DNA of 64,000 bases, from the NCBI RefSeq assembly GCF_014196795.1, contig NZ_JACIEJ010000001.1:434001-498000 (forward strand), given 5' to 3'. Position numbers and translations under genes: made by a program. The DNA comes from Sagittula marina (GTDB lineage: Bacteria; Pseudomonadota; Alphaproteobacteria; Rhodobacterales; Rhodobacteraceae). Below, piece after piece: positions 24,577 through 33,924 of this stretch. The notes under the pieces are model-generated. The model was not told the DNA's origin and did not search any database. It was given only the letters and a program-made list of their open reading frames with translations. The number at the start of each line of letters is the position of its first letter. Position 1 is the stretch's first letter.

Positions 24577-25454
24577 GTGCGCCGCGACCGCAGGATAAAG
24601 ACGAGGCCCGCAACGATCATGGCAAAGCTCAGCAACTGGCCTTGCGTCACACCCGCACCGCCGAATTGCAGCGCGTAGCCTACTGCGTCGGTGTCAGACG
24701 TGAATTGAGCATCGGGCTGGCGAAAGAATTCCACGAAAATGCGCGCACAGGCGTAGCCGATGAAGAAGGTGGCCGCGATCACGCCGGGACGTTTCAACGC
24801 GCCACGCCACGCCAGAACAAGTAGCAGCAGGCCAAGCAGGAGGCCTTCGAGGCCTGCTTCGTACAGCTGAGAGGGGTGGCGGGCGCAGAGCTCTCCGGCG
24901 GCCTGGCCGCAGTTTTGCGCCGCAGCGCCGGGAAAGATCACGCCCCAGGGCAGGTCTGTCGGACGGCCCCAGAGCTCGGCGTTGACGAAGTTGGCCAGAC
25001 GGCCGAGCAGCAGCCCCGGCGGTGTGGCCATCGCCAGCAGGTCGGCAGTGGACAGGATCGGCGCGCGGTTTCGCAGGCACCAGATCCAGGTCGCGATCAC
25101 GACACCGAGAAGGCCGCCGTGAAACGCCATCCCGCCTTGCCAGATCATCGGGATCTCCAGCGGATGCGCGAGATAGTAGGGCGCATTGTAGAAAAACACA
25201 TACCCGAAGCGTCCGCCCAGGATCACCCCGAGGATAATCCATGTCAGCAGGTCTTCGATCTGCGTGGGGGTGGCGGGGGGATGGTTGCCGGGCCAAAGCT
25301 GCGCGCGTTTGACGGCTGTGACGGCGATACGCCAGCCGATGAGAATGCCCGCGATATAGGCCAGCGCGTACCAGCGCAGGGCGAAGGTCATGCCGAAGAT
25401 CTCGATGGAGAAGAGTTCGGACGAGAGGTCGGGGAAGGGGATGGCTGCGATCAT
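24573..25454 (-). CDS. lgt: Prolipoprotein diacylglyceryl transferase
   Basis: Inner-membrane enzyme that moves diacylglycerol from phosphatidylglycerol to the lipobox cysteine of pre-lipoproteins, the first step of lipoprotein maturation. The 293 residues have about seven membrane spans and the family motifs [25 protein letters not shown] and HPSQLYEA. The ATG at 25454 is chosen because relatives start with [14 protein letters not shown] sequence; the longer frame to 25535 is rejected. It is the first gene of the lgt-midA-pgeF unit and divergent from ubiK. Confidence 0.95.
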   Translation of the reverse strand: MIAAIPFPDLSSELFSIEIFGMTFALRWYALAYIAGILIGWRIAVTAVKRAQLWPGNHPPATPTQIEDLLTWIILGVILGGRFGYVFFYNAPYYLAHPLEIPMIWQGGMAFHGGLLGVVIATWIWCLRNRAPILSTADLLAMATPPGLLLGRLANFVNAELWGRPTDLPWGVIFPGAAAQNCGQAAGELCARHPSQLYEAGLEGLLLGLLLLVLAWRGALKRPGVIAATFFIGYACARIFVEFFRQPDAQFTSDTDAVGYALQFGGAGVTQGQLLSFAMIVAGLVFILRSRRT

Positions 25455-25549
25455 ATGCGTCTCTTGCCGTTGGATCACGTGGGAGGTCAACCTTGAGGAT
25501 TGGCGCTTTGCAGCCCATATAGGTTGGGAACGCAACCCGGAGTGATGTT

Positions 25550-25795
25550 ATGCAGACGCGCAACAAGGTATTTGACGATATTTCTCAGCTGATGACCAAC
25601 GCCATGGGCGTCGCGCAGGGAGCAAAAGACGAGGCGGAAACCGCCATGAAAGGCATGATCGACCGCTGGTTGGCGGATCGTGACTTCGTGACCCGCGAAG
25701 AATTCGACGCGGTGCGTGGTATGGCCCAGAAGGCCCGCGAAGAAAACGCAGCGCTCAAAGCACGTTTGGATGCCATGGAAGCTGCGTCGAAGTAA
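25550..25795 (+). CDS. ubiK: UbiK-like ubiquinone biosynthesis accessory factor
   Basis: An 81-residue coiled-coil protein of the BMFP/YqiC family. UbiK assists the Ubi enzyme complex and lipid access in aerobic ubiquinone synthesis. It starts with MQTRNKVFDDISQLMTNAM and ends in the trimeric coiled coil FDAVRGMAQKAREENAALK, both typical. Divergent from lgt, and followed by a very strong terminator. Confidence 0.85.
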   Translation: MQTRNKVFDDISQLMTNAMGVAQGAKDEAETAMKGMIDRWLADRDFVTREEFDAVRGMAQKAREENAALKARLDAMEAASK

Positions 25796-25827
25796 GGTTT
25801 TGCGCTGAGCCATGCTCATCGCCGGGG

Positions 25828-25864
25828 GCGGGCGCGGATCTGACGATCCGCGCCCGCTTTTTTT
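25828..25864 (+). terminator. Strong terminator after ubiK
   Basis: A perfect 13-bp stem (GCGGGCGCGGATC / GATCCGCGCCCGC), loop TGAC, then seven T. It lies 33 bp after the ubiK stop codon. Confidence 0.95.
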
Positions 25865-25911
25865 CATCGGTGCGCTTTGGGGGGCGGCGTGTGCGTCCGG
25901 AGGCCCCGGTG

Positions 25912-25940
25912 GGCTTGAGGATCTGGAAAGCAAGGAAACC
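25912..25940 (+). repeat. Single copy of the recurrent GGATCTGGAAAGCAAGGAAA-type motif
   Basis: Similar to the inverted pair in the purE-purK gap and to the copy at 51887. It sits between the ubiK terminator and xylB. Confidence 0.4.
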
Positions 25941-26007
25941 CGAGGGCTTCGGTTTGACTTGATGGGCTGCTTTGGTGTTTGTGTGAGCGCAAACATGGAG
26001 GCATGGC

Positions 26008-27459
26008 ATGTATCTTGGACTGGACCTTGGGACTTCGGGGCTGCGCGCGCTGTTGGTGGATGGCGCGGGTGTGCCGGTGGATTCCGTTTCGGAAAGCTAC
26101 GCGACGGCGAACCCTCACGCGGGTTGGTCCGAGCAGGACCCTGCGGTTTGGGTTGCTGCGGTGGACAAGGTGCTGACGCAGATGGCGGCGCAGCATCCCG
26201 GCGAGATGGCAGCGGTGCAGGGGATCGGTGTGTCTGGTCACATGCACGGCGCGGTTTGTCTGGATGCGGCCGGGTCGGTTTTGCGGCCCTGCATCCTGTG
26301 GAATGACACGCGCAGTTTTTCCGAGGCGGCGGCGCTGGATGGCACGGATCAGGTGCGCGCGCTGTCAGGCAACATCGTGTTTCCGGGGTTTACCGCCCCA
26401 AAGTTGGCATGGATGGCGGCGCATGAGCCGGAATTGTTCGAGCGTGTGGCGACCGTCTTGCTGCCTGCCGGATACATGAACCATCACCTCACGGGTGAGC
26501 TGTTTGCCGATATGTCGGACAGTGCCGGTACGTCCTGGCTGGATGTGGGCGCGCGGGATTGGTCCGAGGTGCTGCTGGGCGCCGGCGGCATGACGCGGGG
26601 GCAGATGCCTCGGTTGGTGGAAGGGTCAGAGGTTGGCGGCACGCTGCGGCCTGATCTGGCGCAGAAATGGGGCATGAAAGGGACCGTTTCCGTCGTCGGC
26701 GGGGCCGGGGACAACGCGGCGTCGGCCTGTGGTGTCGGGGCCATGAAGGAGGGCGAAGGCTTTGTTTCGCTGGGAACTTCTGGCGTTTTGCTGACTGGGC
26801 GTGATGGCTATGCGCCCCTGCCGGAAAGTGCTGTGCACACGTTTTGCCACGCGGTGCCGGGCCAGTGGTATCAGATGGGCGTGATCCTTGCAGCGACGGA
26901 TTCGCTGAACTGGTTGAGCCGCGTGACAGGCGCGTCGCCGGCGGATCTGTCGCGCGAATTGGGCGAGGAGATCACCGGCCCGGCGCGGCTGCGGTTCCTG
27001 CCGTATCTGTCGGGCGAGCGGACGCCGCACAATGATGCGCGTGTGCGTGGCGGCTTTTTGAACATCGAGCAGGCGACGGATCGTCGCGCCATGACACAGG
27101 CGGTGATGGAGGGCGTGGCCTTTGCGCTGGCCGATTGTGCCTTGGCCTTGGAAAAGACCGGCGCGGACTTGCGCAGCCTGTTGGCGATCGGCGGCGGGAC
27201 GGCCTCGTCCTACTGGGTGCAGACCATCGCGACGGTGCTGGGCAAGCCGCTGGACCTGCCGGCGGCGGGCGATTTCGGGGCGGCGCTGGGCGCTGCGCGA
27301 CTGGCCATGGTGGGCTGCGGCGCCGGATCGGTCGACGAGATCATGGTGAAGCCGGAGGTGCGGGCCACTGTTCAGCCCGTGGCGGAATTGAAGGAGGCCT
27401 ATGCCGAGGCCTTTGCCGCGTATCGCGCCAGCTATCCGGCGATTCGCGATCTGGCCTGA
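26008..27459 (+). CDS. xylB: Xylulokinase (FGGY carbohydrate kinase)
   Basis: Phosphorylates D-xylulose to xylulose 5-phosphate, feeding the pentose phosphate pathway. The 483 residues show LGLDLGTSGLRALLVD at the N-terminus (phosphate 1), GVSGHMHGAV (substrate-binding Met-His of xylulokinases), CILWNDTRS, the FGGY C-terminal motifs GEGFVSLGTSGVL and LAIGGGTASSYW. Length is normal. No xylA or transporter genes are near, so it may act in another pentose or pentitol route. An efficient hairpin follows its stop. Confidence 0.92.
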   Translation: MYLGLDLGTSGLRALLVDGAGVPVDSVSESYATANPHAGWSEQDPAVWVAAVDKVLTQMAAQHPGEMAAVQGIGVSGHMHGAVCLDAAGSVLRPCILWNDTRSFSEAAALDGTDQVRALSGNIVFPGFTAPKLAWMAAHEPELFERVATVLLPAGYMNHHLTGELFADMSDSAGTSWLDVGARDWSEVLLGAGGMTRGQMPRLVEGSEVGGTLRPDLAQKWGMKGTVSVVGGAGDNAASACGVGAMKEGEGFVSLGTSGVLLTGRDGYAPLPESAVHTFCHAVPGQWYQMGVILAATDSLNWLSRVTGASPADLSRELGEEITGPARLRFLPYLSGERTPHNDARVRGGFLNIEQATDRRAMTQAVMEGVAFALADCALALEKTGADLRSLLAIGGGTASSYWVQTIATVLGKPLDLPAAGDFGAALGAARLAMVGCGAGSVDEIMVKPEVRATVQPVAELKEAYAEAFAAYRASYPAIRDLA

Positions 27460-27495
27460 GGGTTAATTGCGCGGTTTGAGGCCGGTGCAAGAGGG

Positions 27496-27532
27496 CAGCG
27501 CACGGTGGGGTTAACCCTGCGTGCGCTGTTTT
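27496..27532 (+). terminator. Terminator of xylB
   Basis: 9-bp arms CAGCGCACG and CGTGCGCTG, extended inside by GGG/CCC, followed by TTTT; about 37 bp after the stop codon. Confidence 0.75.
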
Positions 27533-27616
27533 GCTGCCATATGTTGGGGTGGCCTTGGGGGGATGCCACAAAGGGTAAACAGAACTTAACCCATTTGTGG
27601 AGGGCATTAACCTGCG

Positions 27617-27650
27617 AACCGACCGGTTAGGCAGTAAAAACCGGTTGGTT
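27617..27650. repeat. 12-bp inverted repeat between convergent xylB and pcs
   Basis: AACCGACCGGTT (27617-27628) and AACCGGTTGGTT (27639-27650) pair at 11 of 12 positions around a 10-nt loop. Each arm contains ACCGGT. Several GTTAAC-type hexamers surround it. It lies after both genes, so a transcript-end role is possible. Otherwise 27533-27719 holds no gene. Confidence 0.45.
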
Positions 27651-27719
27651 GTTAACCCGGATCGCGATTCGGGTCGGCCAAAGCCGTTGCACGTAAATAT
27701 TTTTCGGTAAGGTTTGGGT

Positions 27720-28427
27720 TTACGTTGCGTCGCGCAGAGGGATGAGCTGTTGTGCCATGCCAACGAGGATCAGGTAGACAGAGGTCACGATCAGGCCCCA
27801 GTGCGCCCAGCTTTCGGGGTGGAAATCGACCCAGGCGGCCCAGCCTGCAAAGAAGGTCCAGGCCAGCGCGATGGGCAGAGACACCTTGCGCCAGCGTTCC
27901 GTCCGCACGGGATGAATGAACTTCAGCGGCAGGAACATCGCCACGGACAGCAGGAGCACAAGCCCCATGATGACCCAGAAACCGGGCTGCACCGCGAACA
28001 TGACCAGCACCAGCATGTTGAAACATCCGGGGAAGCCCTGAAACGAGTTGTCCGTTGTCTTCATCCGGCTGTCGGCGAAATACATCGCGGAGGCAAAGGT
28101 GATGACGATGATGGCCAACCAGCCGGTCCAGCCGGGCAGCAGGCCGCTTTGGAACAGGGCAAAGGCCGGGATGAACACGTAGGTCAGGTAGTCGATGATG
28201 AGGTCGAGCAGCACGCCGTCAAACCGGGGGGCGTTGACCTTTACGTCGTATTTGCGCGCCAGCGGGCCGTCCACGCCATCCACGGCGAAGGCCACCACCA
28301 GCCAGAGGAACATGACGGACCAGTCCTCCTGCGCGGCGGCCAGCAGGGCCAGCATGGCAAAGACCGCGCCGGTGGCGGTCAACAGGTGCACGAGGAGGGC
28401 GCGGGTCTGGAGGGATGCGGTGCTCAT
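27720..28427 (-). CDS. pcs: Phosphatidylcholine synthase
   Basis: Inner-membrane enzyme that condenses choline directly with CDP-diacylglycerol to give phosphatidylcholine, a route confined to some bacteria. The 235 residues have about eight membrane spans and the CDP-alcohol phosphotransferase signature DGPLAR-(8)-G-(3)-D-(3)-D, read here as DGVDGPLARKYDVKV followed by FDGVLLDLIID. The SRMKTTDNSFQGFPGCFN segment is typical of Pcs. It links to the betaine-lipid genes near 60 kb, since phosphatidylcholine is a possible PlcP substrate. Confidence 0.93.
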   Translation of the reverse strand: MSTASLQTRALLVHLLTATGAVFAMLALLAAAQEDWSVMFLWLVVAFAVDGVDGPLARKYDVKVNAPRFDGVLLDLIIDYLTYVFIPAFALFQSGLLPGWTGWLAIIVITFASAMYFADSRMKTTDNSFQGFPGCFNMLVLVMFAVQPGFWVIMGLVLLLSVAMFLPLKFIHPVRTERWRKVSLPIALAWTFFAGWAAWVDFHPESWAHWGLIVTSVYLILVGMAQQLIPLRDAT

Positions 28428-28493
28428 TGCGGTGTCATGGCGGATTTCAGGACGGAACGCAATTGATCCAAATGCTTTGCCTCCGGTTGTATG

Positions 28494-29120
28494 TCATCCG
28501 TCCTGCGGGGGCGCGCACATGAGGTCGCTCAGCTGCTCCAGCTCCATTCCAAAGCCGTCCTGCACATGACGGGCCGCGCGTTGGCGGACCGCGTCGGGTT
28601 TGTTCTGGTTCAGCTTGAACGTGCTGTGCAGGTCCGTGACCTGCAACCGGAACGGCAGGATCATGCGCATGAAGCGGTCGGTGGTCTCTGCCGTCATCTT
28701 GTCCATGGTCCAGGGGGCCTTGCCGGGGATGTACTCCTCGAAGGCGGCGGATTGCGCGGCGAGCATCCTTGGCAGGGCGTCGGCGGGCAGCGGGTGCAGA
28801 AGGCCGGTCAGGTGGACGGCGACGTAGTTCCACGTCGGCACCTGATCGTCGATCCCGTACCAATCGGGGGAGACGTAACCATCCGGGCCAGACACGGCGA
28901 GCGTGACCGGCAGGGGCGCCTCCGTGCAGATGCGTGCGATGGGGTTGGATCGGGCAAGGTGCAGCTGTGCCTCGGTGCCCCCCTCGTCGAGCAGGAAGGG
29001 GATGTGCGCCAGAAGCGGCGCGCCCTCGGTCGAGGCGGTCAGAATGCCAAAGCTGCGGGCGCGGGCAAAGGCGATGGCCGCAGCGGGGTTGGTTTTGCGA
29101 AAGTTGGGATTCGGGTGCAT
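28494..29120 (-). CDS. PaiB-like FMN-binding negative transcriptional regulator
   Basis: A 208-residue protein of the PaiB split-barrel family (FMN-binding fold). PaiB in Bacillus represses protease and sporulation genes, but most members are likely flavin enzymes. Matches are LLAHIPFLLDE, VSPDWYGIDDQVPTWNYVAVHLTG (residues ~85-108, partly quoted) and the C-terminal FRLQVTDLHSTFKLNQNK. It lies on the same strand as mtaB and pcs with separate gaps of about 90 and 66 bp. Confidence 0.88.
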   Translation of the reverse strand: MHPNPNFRKTNPAAAIAFARARSFGILTASTEGAPLLAHIPFLLDEGGTEAQLHLARSNPIARICTEAPLPVTLAVSGPDGYVSPDWYGIDDQVPTWNYVAVHLTGLLHPLPADALPRMLAAQSAAFEEYIPGKAPWTMDKMTAETTDRFMRMILPFRLQVTDLHSTFKLNQNKPDAVRQRAARHVQDGFGMELEQLSDLMCAPPQDG

Positions 29121-29212
29121 CGGCTGTCCCCTGTCGTTTCCATATGGGTCTCACGATGCTGCCGCTGGGTAAAGCCCGCGCGCTCAGATGGGCGCGCGAC
29201 TATGGCCCGGCG

Positions 29213-30478
29213 TCAACAGGGGGTCGCGGTCAGGCGATTGCCCTTGTGGCCGGTTACCCGCGCGTTGATGATCTGACCCACGGGTTGCGGCGTGGCAAAG
29301 CTGACCTCGGCGAATTGCTCGGTCCGGCCCATGTCCGGGGCCTCCATCAGGATGCGATGGGTCTGGCCGCGCTGGGCGCTGAAGTGACGGGCGACGGCGG
29401 CCTCGCCCGCGGCGCGCAGGCGGGCGGCGCGGTCTTTGATCGTGGGGCCGTCGACGCGGTGCGGGATCTTCGCCGCAGGCGTGCCGGGCCGTGCGGAGTA
29501 GGGGAAGACGTGCAGCCATGTAAGGTTGCAGGCCTCCACAAGGCTGAGCGAGTCGGCAAAGTGGTCGTCGGTCTCCGTCGGGAAGCCGGCGATGATGTCC
29601 GCGCCAAAGGTGATGCCGGGGCGCAGTTTGCGCGCCTCTTCGGTGAAGGCGATGGCGTCGTCGCGCAGGTGGCGGCGCTTCATCCGCTTCAGGATCAGGT
29701 CAGAGCCGTGCTGGAGCGACAGGTGCAGGTGCGGCATCAGGCGGGGTTCGGTGGCGATGGCCTGCATCAGGTTGTCGTCCGCCTCGATCGAATCGATGGA
29801 GGAAATGCGCAGGCGCGGCACGTCGGTCAGCTTCAGGATGCGCATGACGAGATCGCCAAGGCGGGGTTCACCCGGCAGGTCCGCGCCCCAGGAGGTAAGG
29901 TCGACGCCGGTCAGGACGACTTCGTTGAAGCCTTCCTGCACGAGGCGCTTGACCTGGTCGATCACCACGCCCGCCGGAACGGAACGGGAATTGCCGCGAC
30001 CGTAGGGAATGATGCAGAAGGTGCAGCGATGGTCGCAGCCGTTTTGCACCTGCACGTAGGCGCGCGAGCGTGTGCCGAAGCCGTCGATCAGATGGGCTGC
30101 GGTTTCCTGCACGGACATGATGTCGTTGACCATCACGCGCTCTGTCTCGCCGATGAAGTTCGGCGTGAGGCGGGTCCAGGTCTGCGGGTCGAGCTTTTCG
30201 GTGTTGCCGATGACGTGGCTCACCTCGTCCATGGCACTGAACGATTCCGGGTCGATCTGCGCGGCGCAGCCGGTGACGATCAGCGGCGCATCGGGGTTTT
30301 CGCGACGCAGGCGGCGGATTTCCTTGCGCGCCTTGGCCACGGCCTCGGAGGTCACGGCGCAGGTGTTCACGATCATCGCGTCGGTGAGGCCTGCGTCTTG
30401 GGCGAGGCGCTTCATGGCCTCGGTCTCATATGCGTTCAGGCGGCAGCCGAGGGTGGTGAATTTGGGTGCGTCAGTCAT
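29213..30478 (-). CDS. mtaB: tRNA (t6A37) methylthiotransferase MtaB
   Basis: Radical-SAM enzyme that converts t6A at position 37 of ANN-decoding tRNAs to ms2t6A. The 421 residues have the UPF0004 domain with three cysteines (LGCRLN, NTCAV, VTGCAAQ), the radical-SAM triad CDHRCTFC, and a C-terminal TRAM-like region. It overlaps dapF by 8 bp, forming a dapF-mtaB operon as in related genomes. It modifies tRNA-Lys(UUU), whose gene is 1.6 kb away; that proximity is probably chance. Confidence 0.93.
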   Translation of the reverse strand: MTDAPKFTTLGCRLNAYETEAMKRLAQDAGLTDAMIVNTCAVTSEAVAKARKEIRRLRRENPDAPLIVTGCAAQIDPESFSAMDEVSHVIGNTEKLDPQTWTRLTPNFIGETERVMVNDIMSVQETAAHLIDGFGTRSRAYVQVQNGCDHRCTFCIIPYGRGNSRSVPAGVVIDQVKRLVQEGFNEVVLTGVDLTSWGADLPGEPRLGDLVMRILKLTDVPRLRISSIDSIEADDNLMQAIATEPRLMPHLHLSLQHGSDLILKRMKRRHLRDDAIAFTEEARKLRPGITFGADIIAGFPTETDDHFADSLSLVEACNLTWLHVFPYSARPGTPAAKIPHRVDGPTIKDRAARLRAAGEAAVARHFSAQRGQTHRILMEAPDMGRTEQFAEVSFATPQPVGQIINARVTGHKGNRLTATPC

Positions 30479-31307
30479 GGCTCAGCCACTCCGGGGTCAG
30501 CACGCCGGTAAAGACATGCGCGGTTGGGCCGGTCATCCAGACGCCGTCCTCGCGCCAGTCCACGTGCAACGTGCCGCCGTCGAGGTCGATGCGCACCGCG
30601 CGCCCGGTGATGCCACGGCGTGCGGCGGCCACGGCGGTCGCGCAGGAGGAGGAGCCAGACGCCAGCGTCAGACCCGCGCCGCGTTCCCAGACGCGCATCC
30701 GCAAGTGGTTTTCACCGACGAGGGAGGCGACCTGTACGTTGGTGCGCTCGGGGTAAAGCGGGTCATGTTCGATCCCGGGGCCAAAGGTGGTGAGGTCCAC
30801 GGCCTCGGCGTCGTCCACGAAGAAGGTGCAATGCGGGTTGCCCATGGAGGTCGCCACCGGGTCGCCGTCGATGGGCAAATGCAGGGTGTCCACATCGCGC
30901 GCCAGCGGGATCGCGGCCCAGTCGAGCACCGGCGGCCCCATGTTCACCGAGGTCAGGCCGTTGCCCGCGTCCACCGCCCGAAGCGCACCGTGGGTGGTGG
31001 TCAGGGTCAGCGCGTCGCGCCCGGTCTCATCCATCAGAAAGCGCGCGATGCAGCGGGTGGCGTTGCCGCAGGCCGCCGAGGTGGAGCCGTCGGAGTTCAG
31101 GAACACCAGATGCGCGTCGGCATTGCCGCCGTCCTCGATGAGGGCGAGTTGGTCAAAGCCCACGCCCATATGCCGGTCGGCCAGTTTCTTTGCGAGTGCG
31201 GGCGTGACCTCGACAGGCTGCGCACGGGCGTCGATCACGACAAAGTCGTTCCCGAGGCCATGCATCTTCATGAAGGGCAATCCGGTCTGTGTGCGCGTCT
31301 GGTCCAT
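30471..31307 (-). CDS. dapF: Diaminopimelate epimerase
   Basis: Interconverts LL- and meso-diaminopimelate in lysine and peptidoglycan synthesis, using two cysteines and no cofactor. The 278 residues start [20 protein letters not shown] and show both active-site blocks: [12 protein letters not shown] (first Cys) and [13 protein letters not shown] (second Cys). Length is as expected. First gene of dapF-mtaB. Confidence 0.96.
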   Translation of the reverse strand: MDQTRTQTGLPFMKMHGLGNDFVVIDARAQPVEVTPALAKKLADRHMGVGFDQLALIEDGGNADAHLVFLNSDGSTSAACGNATRCIARFLMDETGRDALTLTTTHGALRAVDAGNGLTSVNMGPPVLDWAAIPLARDVDTLHLPIDGDPVATSMGNPHCTFFVDDAEAVDLTTFGPGIEHDPLYPERTNVQVASLVGENHLRMRVWERGAGLTLASGSSSCATAVAAARRGITGRAVRIDLDGGTLHVDWREDGVWMTGPTAHVFTGVLTPEWLSHD

Positions 31308-31397
31308 GTCCGCGCCTATACGCCTGTCAGATGGGTTTCGCCAGAGGTCAGCGCGGCCTGTTACAGTGTCGTGAACCGGGGGCGGAGGAGGCTTTAC

Positions 31398-31900
31398 GTG
31401 CAGTTTTTAGATCAATTCGAGGATGAAACGATTTGGTCGTGAAGCTCAGATCTTGCCCGCGTTTGCGTCGCATCGGCACCGGTGCGCGTGTCGCGCCTGC
31501 GCGCCATCCTCCTCTGGCCGATGGGGAACATTGCCGCGCCTTGCCGGGTGTGTCGAAGCGTGCGCGCCGCGTGCATTCTGCATTTCGGTGCCGAGGCACT
31601 GGTTCCGGCAGGAGGCTCGTGCCTTGAGTGAGGTCTTTGGGTTGCCCGGCTTGGCCGCGTCCCACGACCCGGATGCCTTGCCACGCGACGTGGGCTTTGC
31701 GGTTGAGGAGGGCGAAACCTGGCCGGGCGAGCTGCCGTCGAAGGCGTCGTTTGATGACGTGGTGACCGAGGTCGAGCGCCTCAAAGCGTTCGACGCGGCC
31801 GCGGCACAAGAGGTCACTGGGCGAAGCGTCGACACATGTCCCGAAGCAATCCGGGGGCGTCATGTCCGCGCGTTACCGCGGCGCTGCAACCGGACGGTGT
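31398..31900 (+). pseudogene. Possible degenerate gene upstream of tRNA-Lys
   Basis: A strong ribosome binding site (GGAGGAGG, 31384-31391 region) precedes a GTG at 31398 that encodes [14 protein letters not shown] and then meets a TGA at 31440. The same frame stays open afterwards with GC-rich third positions to 31630. Then another frame (LSEVFGLPGLAASHDPD onwards) looks protein-like to about 31850. This suggests a former gene with a stop and a frameshift, but I recognise no family. The gap 31308-32039 holds nothing else I can support. Confidence 0.3.
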
Positions 31901-32039
31901 GGGTATCGACGACCTCTCTCGGCAGACGTTTTTCATTTGAAAAACATGAGCTTCGAGAAAAATGTAGGTTCCGTGACAAAAAGCCGGAAAACAGGGTTGA
32001 CGGTATCGGCCGTTCCTTTTAGACACCGCGTCACACAGT

Positions 32040-32115
32040 GGGCCGTTAGCTCAGTTGGTAGAGCAACTGACTTTTAATCAGTTGGCCGCAGGTTCGAATC
32101 CTGCACGGCTCACCA
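32040..32115 (+). tRNA. tRNA-Lys (anticodon TTT)
   Basis: A complete 76-nt cloverleaf. The acceptor stem GGGCCGT pairs with ACGGCTC (one G-U). The D arm contains GCTC-AGTTGGTA-GAGC. The anticodon stem ACTGA/TCAGT encloses CTTTTAA, giving anticodon TTT. The T arm has GCAGG TTCGAAT CCTGC, and CCA is encoded. It is followed by a terminator 20 bp later. Confidence 0.97.
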
Positions 32116-32134
32116 CTGTACCATCCTTGATGGG

Positions 32135-32156
32135 CGACAATCAGGTTGTCGTTTTT
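32135..32156 (+). terminator. Terminator of tRNA-Lys
   Basis: 6-bp stem CGACAA/TTGTCG with a 5-nt loop, followed at once by TTTTT; 20 bp past the tRNA. Confidence 0.8.
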
Positions 32157-32294
32157 AAGATAAGTTCGGCGCCTATCGACATGTCGGTTGGCGCTTTTGC
32201 TTTTCTAGGATCATCGGTATTTCCTGTCATTTGAAAAAAATTCGTAGAGTTCGCCATGGGCATCTGCGGACAGGCGCTAGGCCACTGCCGGTCC

Positions 32295-32639
32295 TCAACG
32301 GGAAATCGAATCTGAAGCTGGGCAAGATTGCAGCCAGCTGAAAGCGGACCCGAACAGTGGGCCTCCTCGCAGTTGCGGCCTCCGCAGGCCGGGCGGAGGG
32401 CGGGTGTTCGCGGCATTGCTGTTGAGCGTGCCAGTCGCGATGGCCGGAACGGCCGGGCCGGTCTCGAAATCATCCATGGTGAAGATGCCGGGATCGCCAA
32501 TGGTGTCACCATTGGTTTGCATTCGAACTTTGATTGTCTCGATACCCCGGGGCAGCTTGGAGGTTAATTCGGTCTCGACGCACCGCAGGATATCGGGCGG
32601 GGTATCGGCAACCCCTTCAGCGAGCGGCTGCCCCATCAT
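32295..32639 (-). CDS. Doubtful small hypothetical protein
   Basis: A 114-residue frame whose first 75 residues use codons in the style of neighbouring genes (GC-rich third positions; VETELTSKLPRGIETIKVRM). It has no ribosome binding site, and a stop codon sits directly before its ATG. The C-terminal third (NTRPPPGLRRPQLRGG) looks like noise. It may be a remnant. The rest of the 32157-32881 gap, on either side of it, shows no gene. Confidence 0.25.
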   Translation of the reverse strand: MMGQPLAEGVADTPPDILRCVETELTSKLPRGIETIKVRMQTNGDTIGDPGIFTMDDFETGPAVPAIATGTLNSNAANTRPPPGLRRPQLRGGPLFGSAFSWLQSCPASDSISR

Positions 32640-32881
32640 TTAGCAGCGCAGGATATTGCGTCAGTTGTCAGGGGCAGGATCGGGTACGAAGGGCATGATG
32701 TTAAAGACGGTTTCGGCCAAGCCTGTAATCGCTTCGTTTGGCTGGCAACCTGCCGTTTGGCGCATAACTGGGCGCGGCTCTCTTGTTCGATAGGGTTGCC
32801 CTTGCGAGGCCGGGGCGTTTCGCGCAACGCTGACCGGCGGGGAGGGTTTGTTATGAATTTATCGCAAAAACAGGTGCGACC

Positions 32882-33799
32882 ATGACCGCTCGGGACATCG
32901 CGGCACGCTTGCGGATGCGGCATGTGCGGTGCTTTTTGACGACCGCGCGGACCGGGTCCATGACCGCTGCGGCGGAAGAAATGCACAGCTCGCAGCCCGC
33001 CGTATCGCGGTCGCTGGCGGAGTTGGAGGCGCTGGTGGGCGCACCCTTGTTCCTGCGGGGTGGGCGGGAATTGACGCTGACGGAGGTGGGCACGCGGCTG
33101 CACCGGCATCTTGACCCGGCCATGGCGCAGATCGCCGAGGGCTTGCGTCCGATCAAGCAAGGGGCGCGTGTCTCCGTGGGGATGCTGCCCAATGTGGCAC
33201 GCACAATCGGGGTCGAGGCCGCCGCCACGTTCAAGGCCGCAAGGCCGGACGTGCCTTTATCCTTGCACTGGGCCACCGTGCCGGAGCTGATCGAGCGGTT
33301 GAACCGCGGCGACATCGACATGCTGCTGGGGCGGCTTCTAAGTTTGAACCACATGGAAGGCGTGTCGTTCGAGCATTTGTTCACCGAGGCGATCGTCTTT
33401 GCGGTGCGCGCGGATCATCCGCTGGCCGCACGGGCGGAGGTGGTGACGCTGGGCGAGGTGGCGGAGGGGCTGATCGTGCTGCCCCTGCCCGGAACCATCA
33501 TCAGGCGGGAGCTGGACAAGTTCGCCACGGCGCGCGGCATCAACGCCTTTCCCAATGTGATCGAGACGGTCTCCTTCGAGTTCACCCGCGCGTTGTTGCG
33601 CCGCTCGGAGGCGGTAGCGGCCGTTCCGCTGGGGGCCATCCGGCAGGAGATCGCGGCTGGCGAGTTCGTTGTTCTGGACATCACGGGCGAGGAACTGGTG
33701 TCGTCGGTCGGCATATCCTATCGCACAGGCCGCGGGCTGAGCCCGGCGGCGGAGGCCTTTGCCGCAGAGGTGCGTTTGGCCGCGAAGGTGTATGCGTGA
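32882..33799 (+). CDS. LysR-family transcriptional regulator
   Basis: A 305-residue activator/repressor. The N-terminal helix-turn-helix (residues ~10-70) reads RHVRCFLTTARTGSMTAAAE then SQPAVSRSLAELEALVGAPLF; the rest is a two-lobe effector domain. It resembles the GbpR/PcaQ subgroup, which sense sugars or aromatic acids. It lies 125 bp upstream of and parallel to the sulfatase-TRAP genes, so it likely controls them and responds to the transported or hydrolysed compound (inference). The start is preceded only by a weak binding site. Confidence 0.88.
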   Translation: MTARDIAARLRMRHVRCFLTTARTGSMTAAAEEMHSSQPAVSRSLAELEALVGAPLFLRGGRELTLTEVGTRLHRHLDPAMAQIAEGLRPIKQGARVSVGMLPNVARTIGVEAAATFKAARPDVPLSLHWATVPELIERLNRGDIDMLLGRLLSLNHMEGVSFEHLFTEAIVFAVRADHPLAARAEVVTLGEVAEGLIVLPLPGTIIRRELDKFATARGINAFPNVIETVSFEFTRALLRRSEAVAAVPLGAIRQEIAAGEFVVLDITGEELVSSVGISYRTGRGLSPAAEAFAAEVRLAAKVYA

Positions 33800-33924
33800 C
33801 ATGCCCGTTTTGATATAGGTGCATCACGAATTCTATTTCTCCTGAGGTGATTTAACAGGCTAGTCTGGGAAAGAAGGGTGCCGGGGAGGGCACTGATACC
33901 GTTTCAGGGAGGGCACCGGAGCAC

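Noticed and set aside
32404..32643. A + strand frame with a signal-like start (FAALLLSVPVAMAG)
   Set aside because: Its codon use is less like the genome than the opposite frame, and no family is recognised; the binding site is weak.
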